Positions 7,792 through 15,897 of a DNA stretch of 22,994 nt are shown piece by piece. The stretch's first letter is position 1. The number at the start of each line of letters is the position of its first letter. The notes under the pieces were generated by a model. The model was not told where the DNA came from. It saw nothing but the letters and a program-made list of their open reading frames with translations, and did not search any database. A program made the translations under genes and the position numbers. Source of the DNA: Candidatus Aquidulcis sp. (GTDB lineage Bacteria; Chloroflexota; Anaerolineae; Anaerolineales; E44-bin32); the NCBI GenBank assembly GCA_020723365.1, contig DYJB01000020.1:1-22994 (forward strand), read 5' to 3'.

Positions 7792-8580
7792 CTACCGCAT
7801 GAACGAGCCGCCATTGACATAGATGGCCTGGCCGGTGATGTAGGCGGCGTCATCCGACGCCAGGAACGTGACCAGGCCGGCGACGTCCTCGGGCGTTCCG
7901 GCGCGCCCCAGCGGGATCCGGCTCACGACCTCGCGGTAGTAGCTTCCCGGAGATCCGTCGCCCAGCAGGCGGCCCCACTCGCGATCGTTGTAGGTCCACA
8001 TATCGGTCTCGATCACGCCAGGACAATAGGCGTTCACGGTGATGCCGAACGGCGCCAGCTCCAGCGCCAGGCTCTGCGTCAGGCCCACCACCCCGGCCTT
8101 GCTGGCGGCGTAATGCGGGGTGTAGGGACGCGCCTGCCCGGCCTGGCCGGAGGCGGCGTTGATGATCCGCCCGGCCCCCTGCGGCACCATCCGCCTCGCC
8201 GCCGCCTGACTGCAGAGGAAGACCCCCTTGCAGTTGACGTCCACGACGCGATCCCAGTCGTCTTCGCTGAGGTCGGCCAGGCGGGAGATGGTAATCACGC
8301 CGGCGTTGTGAACGGACACGTCCAACCGACCGAACTCCCGATCGACGGTTTCGAAGGCGCGCTCAACCTCGTGCCGGTCGGTCACGTCCAGGATGAGGTC
8401 CACAACCTTCGCACCCAGCCGGCGTGCAGCCTCGGCCACGCTGCGCAGGCGGGCTTCGTCGGCGCACAGCAGCAGTCGGGCTCCCTCACGGGCGAAGCGC
8501 AGCGCCAGTGCTTCTCCGATGCCGCGGCTGGCACCGGTGATCAGCACCGCCCGTCCATGAAAGCGTCCGTCCGCCGTCAT
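7792..8580 (-). CDS. Short-chain dehydrogenase/reductase (SDR)
   Basis: The 262-residue protein is a classical SDR: the cofactor turn TGASRGIG (15-22), NAG at 92-94, N116, the catalytic S144 and the YAASK motif with Y157 and K161. The ending DDAAYITGQAIYVNGG is standard. Such enzymes use NAD(P)H to interconvert hydroxyl and keto groups; polyol or sugar dehydrogenases are typical members. The residue after the second strand is alanine-aspartate (LLLCADE), which leans toward NAD(H). The start at 8580 is supported by GAGGAG three bases upstream, which is close. It follows the racemase-fold gene after a 183-base gap holding a hairpin, and precedes the transaldolase. The exact sugar is unknown. 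Confidence 0.88.
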   Translation of the reverse strand: MTADGRFHGRAVLITGASRGIGEALALRFAREGARLLLCADEARLRSVAEAARRLGAKVVDLILDVTDRHEVERAFETVDREFGRLDVSVHNAGVITISRLADLSEDDWDRVVDVNCKGVFLCSQAAARRMVPQGAGRIINAASGQAGQARPYTPHYAASKAGVVGLTQSLALELAPFGITVNAYCPGVIETDMWTYNDREWGRLLGDGSPGSYYREVVSRIPLGRAGTPEDVAGLVTFLASDDAAYITGQAIYVNGGSFMR

Positions 8581-8734
8581 ACGCTCCTCGTGCCAGCCTC
8601 GTCGCCTCCCCCCCGGCGCAGGGCGTTCGGTCAAACACCGGCCGGCGACGTTCCCTTGCCTTCCTGCCGGGTGGCGATGCTGCGCGCCGGGCTCCTGCCT
8701 CAACGCGCCGACTCGACCCGGCAAGCCCTATCGT

Positions 8735-8760
8735 GCGAGGCTGTTGGCAGGCAGCCTCGC
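8735..8760 (-). terminator. Intercistronic hairpin after the racemase-fold gene
   Basis: Perfect nine-base arms GCGAGGCTG and CAGCCTCGC flank an eight-base loop, starting three bases after the stop codon at 8764. There is no T tract, so it may stabilise the 3' end or partly terminate transcription before the SDR gene. Confidence 0.45.
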
Positions 8761-8763
8761 CGT

Positions 8764-9600
8764 TCACGCCCGCCGATTTGCCCTTTCCCCGCCCGCGAGC
8801 ACGTCACGGGTTCGCTGGAATCCGCACTCGGCGGACGTCCACACCGGCAAGCCGAATTCGCTCTCCGGCTCCGGATGGGTCAGGAGGAAGACCGACATCG
8901 AAAGCTGCGCCAACACCACACAGCCGACCGGCCGAAGCCGGCACTGCTCACGTATGGCGTCCGCCAGGACGCGGTTGTGGCGCTCGACGTCGCCCTCCGC
9001 CAGGTGGGCCCAGGCTGCCGGCAGGCTGAGCTCGATCCGTTCAACGCTCCGCCCTCGCGCACCGGCAGTCTCGGCCAGGAGTTGGCTCGTACTTCGCACC
9101 GTCGGTCCGTGGGTCGCCAACACGAGCACGGGCCCGCCCTGCTCGACGGCGCGCTCCATCATCGGGGCGTCGATCTGCAGCACGGGACAGCCCCGGTCGG
9201 CCAGGGCGAGTTCGACGGCGGGGTAGGCCCGGTTCATCGTCGAGCAGGTGATCAGGATCGCGTCGACGCCCCCCAGGTCGACGAGATCCCGGGCATAGCG
9301 CACGAAGGCCTGAACGTTCGCCTCCGGCGGGCAGGGCTCCCCGCGCTCGTGAGCAGCCATGAAGTTGAGCTGGACGGCGTCGCTGCCGGCATGGACCAGC
9401 TGCACGCCCGGCAGGTAGCGGCGGGCGAAGAAGCTCGACCACAGCGCGACCCAGGTCGACCCGTTGAGCAGCCCCAGCCGTTTCCCGATCAGAACGGGAT
9501 CGCCCCGCGGCTCCGGCCCCAGGTGCGGCAGGCCGGTGATGCGAATGTACTCGGCAAACAGGGCACCCGGGTCAACGGGGGCCGTAGACAACGGCATCAT
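8764..9600 (-). CDS. Asp/Glu racemase-fold protein lacking one catalytic cysteine
   Basis: The 278-residue protein has the two-lobed pattern of the aspartate/glutamate/hydantoin racemase superfamily. The first lobe ends in AILITCSTMN with C119 at the place of the first catalytic cysteine. The second lobe begins VLVLATHGPTVRST (158-171), and the position of the second cysteine reads VVLAQLSMS, with A231-Q232 instead of Cys. True two-base racemases need both cysteines, so this could be a one-cysteine isomerase, decarboxylase or lyase related to arylmalonate decarboxylase. Its ATG overlaps the TGA of the transketolase C-subunit by four bases, so the two are probably co-translated. Assignment to the fold is fairly safe; activity is unknown. 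Confidence 0.72.
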   Translation of the reverse strand: MMPLSTAPVDPGALFAEYIRITGLPHLGPEPRGDPVLIGKRLGLLNGSTWVALWSSFFARRYLPGVQLVHAGSDAVQLNFMAAHERGEPCPPEANVQAFVRYARDLVDLGGVDAILITCSTMNRAYPAVELALADRGCPVLQIDAPMMERAVEQGGPVLVLATHGPTVRSTSQLLAETAGARGRSVERIELSLPAAWAHLAEGDVERHNRVLADAIREQCRLRPVGCVVLAQLSMSVFLLTHPEPESEFGLPVWTSAECGFQRTRDVLAGGERANRRA

Positions 9601-10562
9601 TTCTGCCCGGCCCGGGCGCGCATCACGTCCTGCGCCGCGGCGGCGATGTCGCTCGGCTGCATTCCGTGCAGCGTGAAGAGCTCGTCGATCCCCCCGCTTT
9701 CAATCCAGCGGTCCTGGACGCCGATCCGGCGCACGGGTACCGGCAGACGGTCGGCCAGCACCTCGATCACGGCGCTGCCAAAGCCGCCCAGGACGGTGCC
9801 GTTCTCGGCCGTCACGGCGCAGCGCGTGCGGCCCGCTGATTCGAGGATCAACTCGCGGTCGATGGGCTTGACCGACGCCAGGTGGACGACTTCCGCCTGC
9901 ACGGAGTCGGCGGCCAGCAGGTCCGCCGCCCGCAGACAGAGCGAGGTCATCATCCCCGTGCCGAACAACGTCACGTCCTTGCCCGGGCGAAGGATGACGC
10001 CCTTCCCCCACTGGAATCCCAGCGCGGTTCGCGGCAGGGGCGGCAGCGTCAGCCGCGTGACCCGGAAGTACACCGGGCCGGGCGTCGCCACCGCCGCCTG
10101 CATGATGGCCAACAGGTCGGCATTGTCCCCCGGGTCGGCGATACGCAGGCCCGGCAGGGTCCGCATGACCGCCAGGTCCTCGAGGCAGTTGTGGGAGGCT
10201 CCGGCGCGTGAGGTGGGCAGGCCCGGGTACGATCCGGGGATCTTGACATTCAGACCTGCGTAGCAGATGGAGATGGCGATCTGGTCCAGGCCGCGGCGAG
10301 CGGCGAACGAGGCGAAGGTGCACGGGAAGGGAATGAAGCCTTCCAGGGCCAATCCGGCCGCCACGCCAAACAGGTTCTGCTCGGCGATGCCCAGCTGCAC
10401 GAACCGGCCCGGGTAGGCATCTCGGAACAGGCTGGCCTTGGTTGAGGTGCACAGGTCGGCATCCAGGACGCGGATGCGAGGCTCGCGCTGACCAAGCTCA
10501 ACCAGGGCCCGGCCGAAGGCCTCGCGCATCTCCAGCTCGGGGGCCGCATCACTCCCCGCCAT
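9597..10562 (-). CDS. Transketolase, C-terminal subunit
   Basis: The 321-residue product is the pyrimidine-binding plus C-terminal part of a transketolase made as two chains. Residue E61 in LGIAEQNLFG is the conserved glutamate that activates thiamine diphosphate. The region from about 190 to 321 is the C-terminal domain (DVTLFGTGMM, VVHLASVKPID). With its partner it moves two-carbon ketol units between sugars. The ATG at 10562 has AAGGAG seven bases upstream and overlaps the end of the N-subunit gene by 14 bases, so the chains are likely made in equal amounts. Extending the start to 10622 would add unrelated residues. The downstream gene overlaps with ATGA. Confidence 0.9.
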   Translation of the reverse strand: MAGSDAAPELEMREAFGRALVELGQREPRIRVLDADLCTSTKASLFRDAYPGRFVQLGIAEQNLFGVAAGLALEGFIPFPCTFASFAARRGLDQIAISICYAGLNVKIPGSYPGLPTSRAGASHNCLEDLAVMRTLPGLRIADPGDNADLLAIMQAAVATPGPVYFRVTRLTLPPLPRTALGFQWGKGVILRPGKDVTLFGTGMMTSLCLRAADLLAADSVQAEVVHLASVKPIDRELILESAGRTRCAVTAENGTVLGGFGSAVIEVLADRLPVPVRRIGVQDRWIESGGIDELFTLHGMQPSDIAAAAQDVMRARAGQK

Positions 10563-11475
10563 AGAAGGTCTCCTTGCTGTGCTCCAGTCCCAGGCGCGAG
10601 TAGCCCTCCTCCGGTCGTCCATAGGCCCGCGCCAGGGCCCGCAGCATCTGATCAGCGGTCTCGGGATCGGGGGCGTGGGTGTGCCACTTGTAGTTGAACT
10701 CGGCGCGGTCGATGCCCTTGCCCTTGACCGTGTGGGCGATCAGGACCAGCGGCCGGCCGCGCGGCCGCACCCAGCGCAACTGGTGGAAGGCCTCCTGCAG
10801 ACCGGCCAGGCTGTGCCCGTCCACCTCGAGCACGTCCCAGCCGAAGGCGCGCCACTTGTCCGCCAAAGGCTCGATGCCCATCAGATCCCAGGTGAAGCCC
10901 TTGGCCATGACTTTGTTGTAGTCAACGACGGCAATCAGGTTGTCCAGGTGGTAGTGCGCGGCGGACATGGCCGCCTCCCAGACGTTGCCCTCATTGGATT
11001 CCCCATCGCCGAGCAGGCAGAACACCCTCGGCCGGGGCAGTTCCTTGGAGCGCAGGCCGAGGGCCATGCCGGTGGCGACCGACAGGCCGATGCCGAGCGG
11101 CCCTCCGGACGACTCGATCCCCGGCAGACCGCCACGATGGACATGGCCCTCGAGGCGGCCGCCGAGCTCGCAGTAGGTGTAGATCTCGTCGATGGGGAAG
11201 AAGCCGCGCAGCGCCAGCGCGGCATATACGGCCGGCGCGGCGTGGGCCTTGGAGCATACAAACCGGTCGCGCTGCTCCCAATCCGGCCGGGCGGGGTCGA
11301 CGGTCATGACATCGAAGTAGAGCACGGCCAGGATGTCGGCCGCCGAAAGCGAGCCGCCCGGGTGCCCCCAGCGGCTATAGGTGATCATCTCCATGGACAG
11401 CCGCCGGATCCGGTAGGCCATCTCTTCCAGGACCTCCGGCGGTGCCCCCACTTGGTCTCGCATCATCCCACTCAT
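10549..11475 (-). CDS. Transketolase, N-terminal subunit
   Basis: The 308-residue chain is the diphosphate-binding half of a split transketolase. It has GHPGGSLSAADILAVLYF (37-54), SKAHAAPAVYAAL near H78 (the usual motif is SKGHA), GPLGIGLSVATGMAL (125-139) and the metal/diphosphate motif GDGESNEGNVWEA (157-168) followed by AVVDYNK. The ATG at 11475 is chosen because GGAGAGCGGAG precedes it; ATGs at 11466 and 11463 are possible. It follows the isochorismatase-like gene by 77 bases with a hairpin between. Split transketolases are common in Chloroflexota and archaea, and dedicated copies act on odd sugars, for example in the apulose and sulfo-sugar pathways, so its substrate need not be xylulose 5-phosphate. 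Confidence 0.9.
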   Translation of the reverse strand: MSGMMRDQVGAPPEVLEEMAYRIRRLSMEMITYSRWGHPGGSLSAADILAVLYFDVMTVDPARPDWEQRDRFVCSKAHAAPAVYAALALRGFFPIDEIYTYCELGGRLEGHVHRGGLPGIESSGGPLGIGLSVATGMALGLRSKELPRPRVFCLLGDGESNEGNVWEAAMSAAHYHLDNLIAVVDYNKVMAKGFTWDLMGIEPLADKWRAFGWDVLEVDGHSLAGLQEAFHQLRWVRPRGRPLVLIAHTVKGKGIDRAEFNYKWHTHAPDPETADQMLRALARAYGRPEEGYSRLGLEHSKETFYGGE

Positions 11476-11518
11476 CTCCGCTCTCCGCGCCTGCCCGGCG
11501 CGACGTTCGGCCGCGGCG

Positions 11519-11538
11519 TGCCGGCGTCCTTGCCGGCA
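11519..11538 (-). terminator. Intercistronic hairpin after the isochorismatase-like gene
   Basis: Perfect seven-base arms TGCCGGC and GCCGGCA flank the loop GTCCTT, 14 bases after the stop. No T tract. It could be a weak terminator or an RNA-processing stem between two operon genes. Confidence 0.4.
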
Positions 11539-11552
11539 GGCCCCGAATGCGG

Positions 11553-12311
11553 CTATGCCTTCCCCAGCGCATGCATCGCCCGGGCGACAGCCTCCGCCGT
11601 CACGGACGGGCCAAGGATGCTCTCGATCCACAGGATCGTGCGCCGGGTCTCCGGGAAGCCCTCGACCTCACCGGGCATCTCCGCCGCCAGGGTGCAGTCG
11701 CGGATCAGGATTGGGTCGAACCCCCGGAAGAGGGCGTCGCCCAGGCTGAAGAACAGGCAGCAGTTGGCCACGAAGCCGGCGCATAGCAGCGTGCGCACGC
11801 CGAGGTTCTTGAGCAGACTCTCCAGGCGAGTTTCGAAGAAGGCGCTGTAGGTGTGCTTGCGAATGTAGTAGTCGTTCGGCCCCGGCGCGATCTCCGCCGG
11901 AATGGCCAGCTGGACGAGATCACCCTGGGTGTACTCAGCGGGGTCGACGGTCGGCTCGCAGAAGTGGCACGCCGGGTTGAAGCCCAGGCTTTCCTGCAGC
12001 CGGCGGCCGAAGGCTGACCGCGGCAGCTGGATGCGCGGGGCGCTGTTCATGGCGTAGATGACCGGGATGCCTGCGCCCCGAGCGGCGGCCAGGACGGGCG
12101 GCAGGCGATCGCGGACGATCTCCCACCAGGCGGCGTCGTACAGCGGATGGACGAGGTCCTTGCCTTCCGGCTTCTCGGCGGCATGGTAGACATCGACCAG
12201 CAGCAGCGCCGTCTCCGCCGGCGGAAGGCAGACGGCCTTCTGGGCTTCGCCCAGGGGCGTGTCCCCCGGGTAGAAGCGGTAGTAGCGGACATCCAGATCG
12301 AGTGTGGCCAT
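11553..12311 (-). CDS. Isochorismatase-like cysteine hydrolase
   Basis: The 252-residue protein has the triad of the isochorismatase/nicotinamidase-like superfamily: D40 in ALLLVDVY, K152 in YIRKHTYSAF, and a cysteine in AGFVANCCLF. By alignment to the usual GxxTxxC pattern, C185 is the nucleophile, next to C184. Members hydrolyse amides such as nicotinamide, N-carbamoylsarcosine or biuret. An insert at residues 89-135 with C115 and C118 (ACHFC) may shape the active site or bind metal. The ATG at 12311 has GGAGG about seven bases upstream. It sits between the permease and transketolase genes, so an amide-bearing sugar or its product is a possible substrate; this is inference. Confidence 0.82.
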   Translation of the reverse strand: MATLDLDVRYYRFYPGDTPLGEAQKAVCLPPAETALLLVDVYHAAEKPEGKDLVHPLYDAAWWEIVRDRLPPVLAAARGAGIPVIYAMNSAPRIQLPRSAFGRRLQESLGFNPACHFCEPTVDPAEYTQGDLVQLAIPAEIAPGPNDYYIRKHTYSAFFETRLESLLKNLGVRTLLCAGFVANCCLFFSLGDALFRGFDPILIRDCTLAAEMPGEVEGFPETRRTILWIESILGPSVTAEAVARAMHALGKA

Positions 12312-12330
12312 GCCACCCCTCCGCTCAATC

Positions 12331-12359
12331 CCCAGGCGGATGATCTTCGGCTGCCTGGG
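12331..12359 (-). terminator. Intercistronic hairpin after the second permease gene
   Basis: Seven-base arms CCCAGGC and GCCTGGG enclose a 15-base loop, about 24 bases after the permease stop. Expression of the enzyme genes may be lowered relative to the transporter by this stem. No T tract. Confidence 0.35.
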
Positions 12360-12383
12360 CCGCGCCGCCCCGGCCGGATCCGG

Positions 12384-13259
12384 CTACCCCTTGACGGCGC
12401 CCGCCGTCAGGCCGGCGGTAATCCGGCGCTGCAACAGGACATAGGCGATGACGACCGGCAGCGTGGCAATGGTGACGCCGGCAAACAGCAGCCCGTACTG
12501 CGTGCTGTAGCGCCCGGAGAACAGCATCACTCCCAGCGGCAGCGTGCGCAGCTGCTCGCGCTGCAGGTAGAGCATCGGCATCAGGAACGAGTTCCAGGTC
12601 CACATGAACTGAAAGATCCCCAGGGCCGAAGCCGCCGGTACCGTCAGCGGAAGCATGACCTTCCAGAACACCTGGAACTCGTTGCAGCCGTCAACCTTGG
12701 CCGAATCCCCGAGCTCCGCCGGCAGTCCGATGAAGAAAGCCCGCATGAGGAAGATGCCGAAGGGCAGTCCCAGCCCGATGCCGGGCAGGATGACCGCCCA
12801 GTAGGTCGACAGGATGCCCCAGTCCCTCAGGTCAAAGTACAGCGGGATCATGACCGCCTGGAAGGGCACCATCAGGCCGACGAGGAAGAGCATGAAGACG
12901 AAGCGGTTGCCGCGGAAGCGGAAGCGCGCCAGGGCATACCCGCCCAGGGCGGAAAGGCCGACGACCAGGCTGACGACCGGAACGGCGATGATGACGGAGT
13001 TGACGAAGTAGCGGTCGAACTTGCCGACCTTCCACGCCTCGCTGAAGTTCTCCAGCCTCCACTCATGCGGCAGGCCGAGCGGATCCTGCATGATCTCGGC
13101 GTCCGAGCGGAAGGCCGTGGTGTAGACCCACAGCACGGGCCCCAATGTCGCCAGGAGCACCAGCATCAGGATCGTGTACTTGGCCGCGGCGGTCAGTCCA
13201 CGCCGCGCCAGGCGTCCCGGGCTGCGGCGCGGGGTGGCATGGGCGGGAGGGCGGCTCAT
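12384..13259 (-). CDS. Carbohydrate ABC transporter permease, MalG type
   Basis: The 291-residue protein has six predicted membrane segments (about 28-48, 85-108, 119-141, 153-176, 208-230, 258-277). The cytoplasmic coupling loop AELGDSAKVDGCNEFQVFWKV-like, residues 181-202, holds the EAA motif with the invariant G191. It forms the channel with the MalF-type partner and moves sugars delivered by the lipoprotein SBP. Its ATG overlaps the TGA of the MalF-type gene by four bases. A frame of the same phase runs on upstream to 13916 inside the partner gene and is not coding. No ATPase gene is in the window, so a shared MsiK-like ATPase elsewhere is expected. Confidence 0.93.
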   Translation of the reverse strand: MSRPPAHATPRRSPGRLARRGLTAAAKYTILMLVLLATLGPVLWVYTTAFRSDAEIMQDPLGLPHEWRLENFSEAWKVGKFDRYFVNSVIIAVPVVSLVVGLSALGGYALARFRFRGNRFVFMLFLVGLMVPFQAVMIPLYFDLRDWGILSTYWAVILPGIGLGLPFGIFLMRAFFIGLPAELGDSAKVDGCNEFQVFWKVMLPLTVPAASALGIFQFMWTWNSFLMPMLYLQREQLRTLPLGVMLFSGRYSTQYGLLFAGVTIATLPVVIAYVLLQRRITAGLTAGAVKG

Positions 13260-14170
13260 CGCTCTGTCCCCTTCTCGCGGAAGTAGATGAAGAGCCCGGA
13301 GGCGATCAGCGACAGGGCCGTGAGCATCAGCGCCAGGGACGTCCCGTAGGCGACGTGATCCTCCATGAAGGCCCGTTTGTAGAGGACGGTCGAAAGGACA
13401 TCCGTGGCGTTGGCCGGCCCGCCGGCCGTCATGACCCACACGATATCGAAGACATTGAAGCCGCCGATCAGCGTATAGGCCGTGATCATGGTCAGCACCG
13501 GGCCCAACTGCGGCAGGATGACATTCCAGAAGCGCTGCAGGCCGTTGGCTCCGTCGATGCTGGCGGCGTCGAGCAGGTCGACGTCCACGGTCTGCAGCCC
13601 GGCCAGGATCACGACCAGCGTGAAGCCGAAGTAGGCCCAGATGGCGGCGATCAAGACCGCCGGGAGCGCCCACTGCATGCTGCCCAGCCAGCCGAGCGTC
13701 AGATGTCCCAGCCCGGCCGCTTCCAGGGCCTTGTTCAGCAACCCGATGAGCGGGTGGTAGACCTTGGACCAGATGGCGGCCACCACAACGGTCGAGAGGA
13801 TCTGGGGCATGAAGTAGGCGGCCTGGAACAGGTTCGACCCGCGCGTCGAGGGCCACAGGAGCATTCCCAGGCCCAGGCTGATGATGATCGGGCTGGCGGT
13901 GCCGACGAGGATCCAAATCAGATTGTGCCCCAGCGCCACGCGGACCAGAGGGTCGGTCAGCATACGGGCGTAGTTGGCCAGCCCGACGAAGTTGCGCACC
14001 TGCCGCACACCATCCCAGTCGGTCAGGCTGATGACGACGGACTGCAGCAAGGGGACAAGGAAGAAGATGGCGTAGAAGACGAGGGGGATGATCAGGAAGG
14101 CCCAGGGGGTGAGACGGATACCGAGGCGTGCCCCTGGGGGCTTGCTGGCAACCTGGCGAACGCTACCCAT
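13256..14170 (-). CDS. Carbohydrate ABC transporter permease, MalF type
   Basis: The 304-residue protein has about six membrane segments, the first at 22-47 (LTPWAFLIIPLVFYAIFFLV-like), and the EAA loop DLLDAASIDGANGLQRFWNV at 198-217 with G207. The preceding WVMTAGGP segment is standard for the family. It pairs with the following MalG-type subunit, with which it shares an ATGA overlap. The ATG at 14170 follows AGGTCAGG. The 257-base gap to the binding-protein gene holds hairpins, a common way for the binding protein to be made in excess of the permeases. There is no large MalF periplasmic loop, so this is the short MsmF/UgpA-like form. Confidence 0.93.
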   Translation of the reverse strand: MGSVRQVASKPPGARLGIRLTPWAFLIIPLVFYAIFFLVPLLQSVVISLTDWDGVRQVRNFVGLANYARMLTDPLVRVALGHNLIWILVGTASPIIISLGLGMLLWPSTRGSNLFQAAYFMPQILSTVVVAAIWSKVYHPLIGLLNKALEAAGLGHLTLGWLGSMQWALPAVLIAAIWAYFGFTLVVILAGLQTVDVDLLDAASIDGANGLQRFWNVILPQLGPVLTMITAYTLIGGFNVFDIVWVMTAGGPANATDVLSTVLYKRAFMEDHVAYGTSLALMLTALSLIASGLFIYFREKGTER

Positions 14171-14317
14171 GATGCCTGACCTGTCCTCGAAGGCTGGCTA
14201 CCGGCACTGCGGCGTCGTTCCGGCGGCAGGCACGACAGCCCCCGCCACGATGCCTGCTGCGCCTGCGTCCCCGACCATTCAGTCGGCCCCCGGGACAGGA
14301 GGTTCGTGCCCGTTTGG

Positions 14318-14331
14318 ACGCCTTTCGGCGT
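14318..14331 (-). other. Small GNRA-capped hairpin between binding-protein and permease genes
   Basis: In the minus-strand RNA, ACGCC and GGCGU pair around a GAAA tetraloop. GNRA caps are unusually stable. It lies in the 257-base gap with the stem at 14393-14409 and may protect the upstream message. Confidence 0.4.
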
Positions 14332-14392
14332 TCGCCCGGACAACCCCCTGACCCCGGGGGCCAACGGGAGTGCGGAAGCCGTCGGTCGCCGT

Positions 14393-14409
14393 CCGCCCGA
14401 GGCGGGCGG
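14393..14409 (-). terminator. Hairpin just after the binding-protein gene
   Basis: Seven-base arms CCGCCCG and CGGGCGG around a three-base loop lie about 19 bases after the SBP stop. In sugar ABC operons such a stem commonly stabilises the SBP message or partly stops transcription so that SBP exceeds the permeases. No T tract is present. Confidence 0.5.
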
Positions 14410-14427
14410 CTCCGTGTGGCCGGGCGG

Positions 14428-15774
14428 CTACTGCGAGGCGGCCACCTTGGCGGCCTGCAGCGCCTTGGCCTGATCTTCTGGGCTCAGGACGCCCTCCATG
14501 ACAGCCTGGAATCCATCCTTCATCGCTGTGTTGAACTCCGGCGGGGTCAGGACGTCGATATTGTAGCCGAGGCCCATCCCGTCACCGGTCGATGCACCGC
14601 GGATGGTCAGGGCGAAGAACCGGAACAGGTCCTCCATCTCGTAGTCGGTCGGGTCGACGTTCACTGGCGGGATGACCTTGCCGACCTCGTACCAGATCTT
14701 GGCGGCTTCTTCGGAGAAGAGGTAGTCCATGAAGGCGGCTGCCTCATCCGGATGCTCCGTCGTCTTGGAGATCATCACGCCCGAGCCCATGCCGCCCGGC
14801 GGCAGGGCTACCTTGCCGTCGATTGACGGGAAGGCGAAGAACCCGGTCTCAAAGCCCTGCGACTTCGTCAGGATGTCGCTCAGCAGCCACATGCCGGTCA
14901 TGTGCATGGCCGCCTTGCCGGTGTAGTACAGGTCGTTGCCTTCCGTGTACTCCAGCGAGTTCGGGCTCGGGATCAGATACCCGGCCTTGTTCATGTCGAC
15001 GAAGGGGATCTGGATGGAGCGCACGATCGCCGGGTCGTCCCAGCTGGCGTCGCCGAAGATCATCTCGGCCAGCGCCTCCTTGCCCAGGATGTTATTGGCG
15101 TACATGCTGAAGGTATGGAACGCCGGCCAGCCGGGCTTGTTGGCGAAGGCGATCGGGATGTAGCCGGCTGCCTTGGCCTTGTCGCAGATGGCCACGAATT
15201 CCTCGAAGGTCGTCGGCGGGGTCACGCCGAGCTCATCGAAGATGGTCTTGTTGTAGTACACGCCGATCATCTCGAGCTCGTGCCCGATGCCGTAGACCTG
15301 GCCGTCGAAGGTCGACTGCTCCCAGACCCAGTCGTAGATGCGGTCGCGCCAGCCGTACTGGTCAACGTACGCGTCCACGGGCAGCAGGACGCCGGCTTCC
15401 ACGAGCGGGCCCATGAAACCGCCGCCAACACCGTAGGCCGCCATGTCCGGGCCGGTGCCCGAGGCAAGGGCGGTCTTGAGCAGCGTCTTCATGTCCTCGA
15501 AGTTCTGGAACTCACGCGTGATGGTGATGTTGGGATTGGCAGCCTCGAAGTTGGCGATCAACTGATCGAAGGCGGTCGAGCTGCCGGATTCCTCCCAGCT
15601 GTCCCAGAAGATGAGCTCCACCGGCTCCGCTGGTGCCGGGGGCGGCGGTTCAACCGGGGCGGCCGTCTCCGCCGGCGGCGGAGCCTCGGTGGGCTCCGGG
15701 GCGGGCTGGCAGGAGGTCAGCAGCAGACCCACCAGCAGCAATCCGACGATGCCGATCCGTACGAGGTAACGCAT
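14428..15774 (-). CDS. Sugar ABC transporter substrate-binding lipoprotein (family 1)
   Basis: The 448-residue protein has a lipoprotein signal: MRYLVRI, a hydrophobic core, and the lipobox LLTSC with C22 as the lipidated residue. A Pro/Glu/Ala linker (23-50) keeps it away from the membrane. The rest matches extracellular solute-binding proteins of the MalE/UgpB class (VELIFWDSW, TLLKTALASGTGPDMAAYG, ENDLYYTGKAAMHMTGMW-like and PDEAAAFMDYLFSEEAAKIW). The start at 15774 has GGAGGAGG seven bases upstream. It is the first gene after a strong promoter and a long leader, and precedes the two permeases. The ligand is likely an oligosaccharide or sugar derivative, not identifiable by eye. Confidence 0.93.
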   Translation of the reverse strand: MRYLVRIGIVGLLLVGLLLTSCQPAPEPTEAPPPAETAAPVEPPPPAPAEPVELIFWDSWEESGSSTAFDQLIANFEAANPNITITREFQNFEDMKTLLKTALASGTGPDMAAYGVGGGFMGPLVEAGVLLPVDAYVDQYGWRDRIYDWVWEQSTFDGQVYGIGHELEMIGVYYNKTIFDELGVTPPTTFEEFVAICDKAKAAGYIPIAFANKPGWPAFHTFSMYANNILGKEALAEMIFGDASWDDPAIVRSIQIPFVDMNKAGYLIPSPNSLEYTEGNDLYYTGKAAMHMTGMWLLSDILTKSQGFETGFFAFPSIDGKVALPPGGMGSGVMISKTTEHPDEAAAFMDYLFSEEAAKIWYEVGKVIPPVNVDPTDYEMEDLFRFFALTIRGASTGDGMGLGYNIDVLTPPEFNTAMKDGFQAVMEGVLSPEDQAKALQAAKVAASQ

Positions 15775-15890
15775 GGGGATCCTCCTCCATTCGGGCGTTG
15801 TTGAACCGCCCGGCATCAGGCCTGCGGACGGTTCCGGCTTGGGTGTTCTGCGGATGGACGAACGGTCGTCGGGCGTTCTCTTGGGGCTCT

Positions 15891-15897
15891 CCTCCTT
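15891..15897 (-). promoter_or_regulatory. Orphan Shine-Dalgarno sequence in the leader
   Basis: The minus strand reads AAGGAGG, a perfect match to the 16S 3' end, but the next 30 bases have no ATG, GTG or TTG. It could be a ribosome standby site or one arm of a switch with a pyrimidine-rich stretch, or the remnant of a lost leader peptide. Confidence 0.5.

Noticed and set aside
7693..10263. An 856-codon open frame on the plus strand
   Set aside because: It lies opposite the transaldolase, SDR, racemase-fold and transketolase genes. Its translation is Arg/Pro/Gln-rich without any motif, as expected from the antisense of GC-rich genes.
13260..13916. Extension of the MalG-type permease by 219 codons
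   Set aside because: It overlaps the MalF-type gene in another frame; the ATGA-coupled start at 13259 fits the family.
10579..14179. Long plus-strand frames at 10579-11850, 12147-13286 and 13145-14179
   Set aside because: All are antisense shadows of transketolase, hydrolase and permease genes with clear family motifs.
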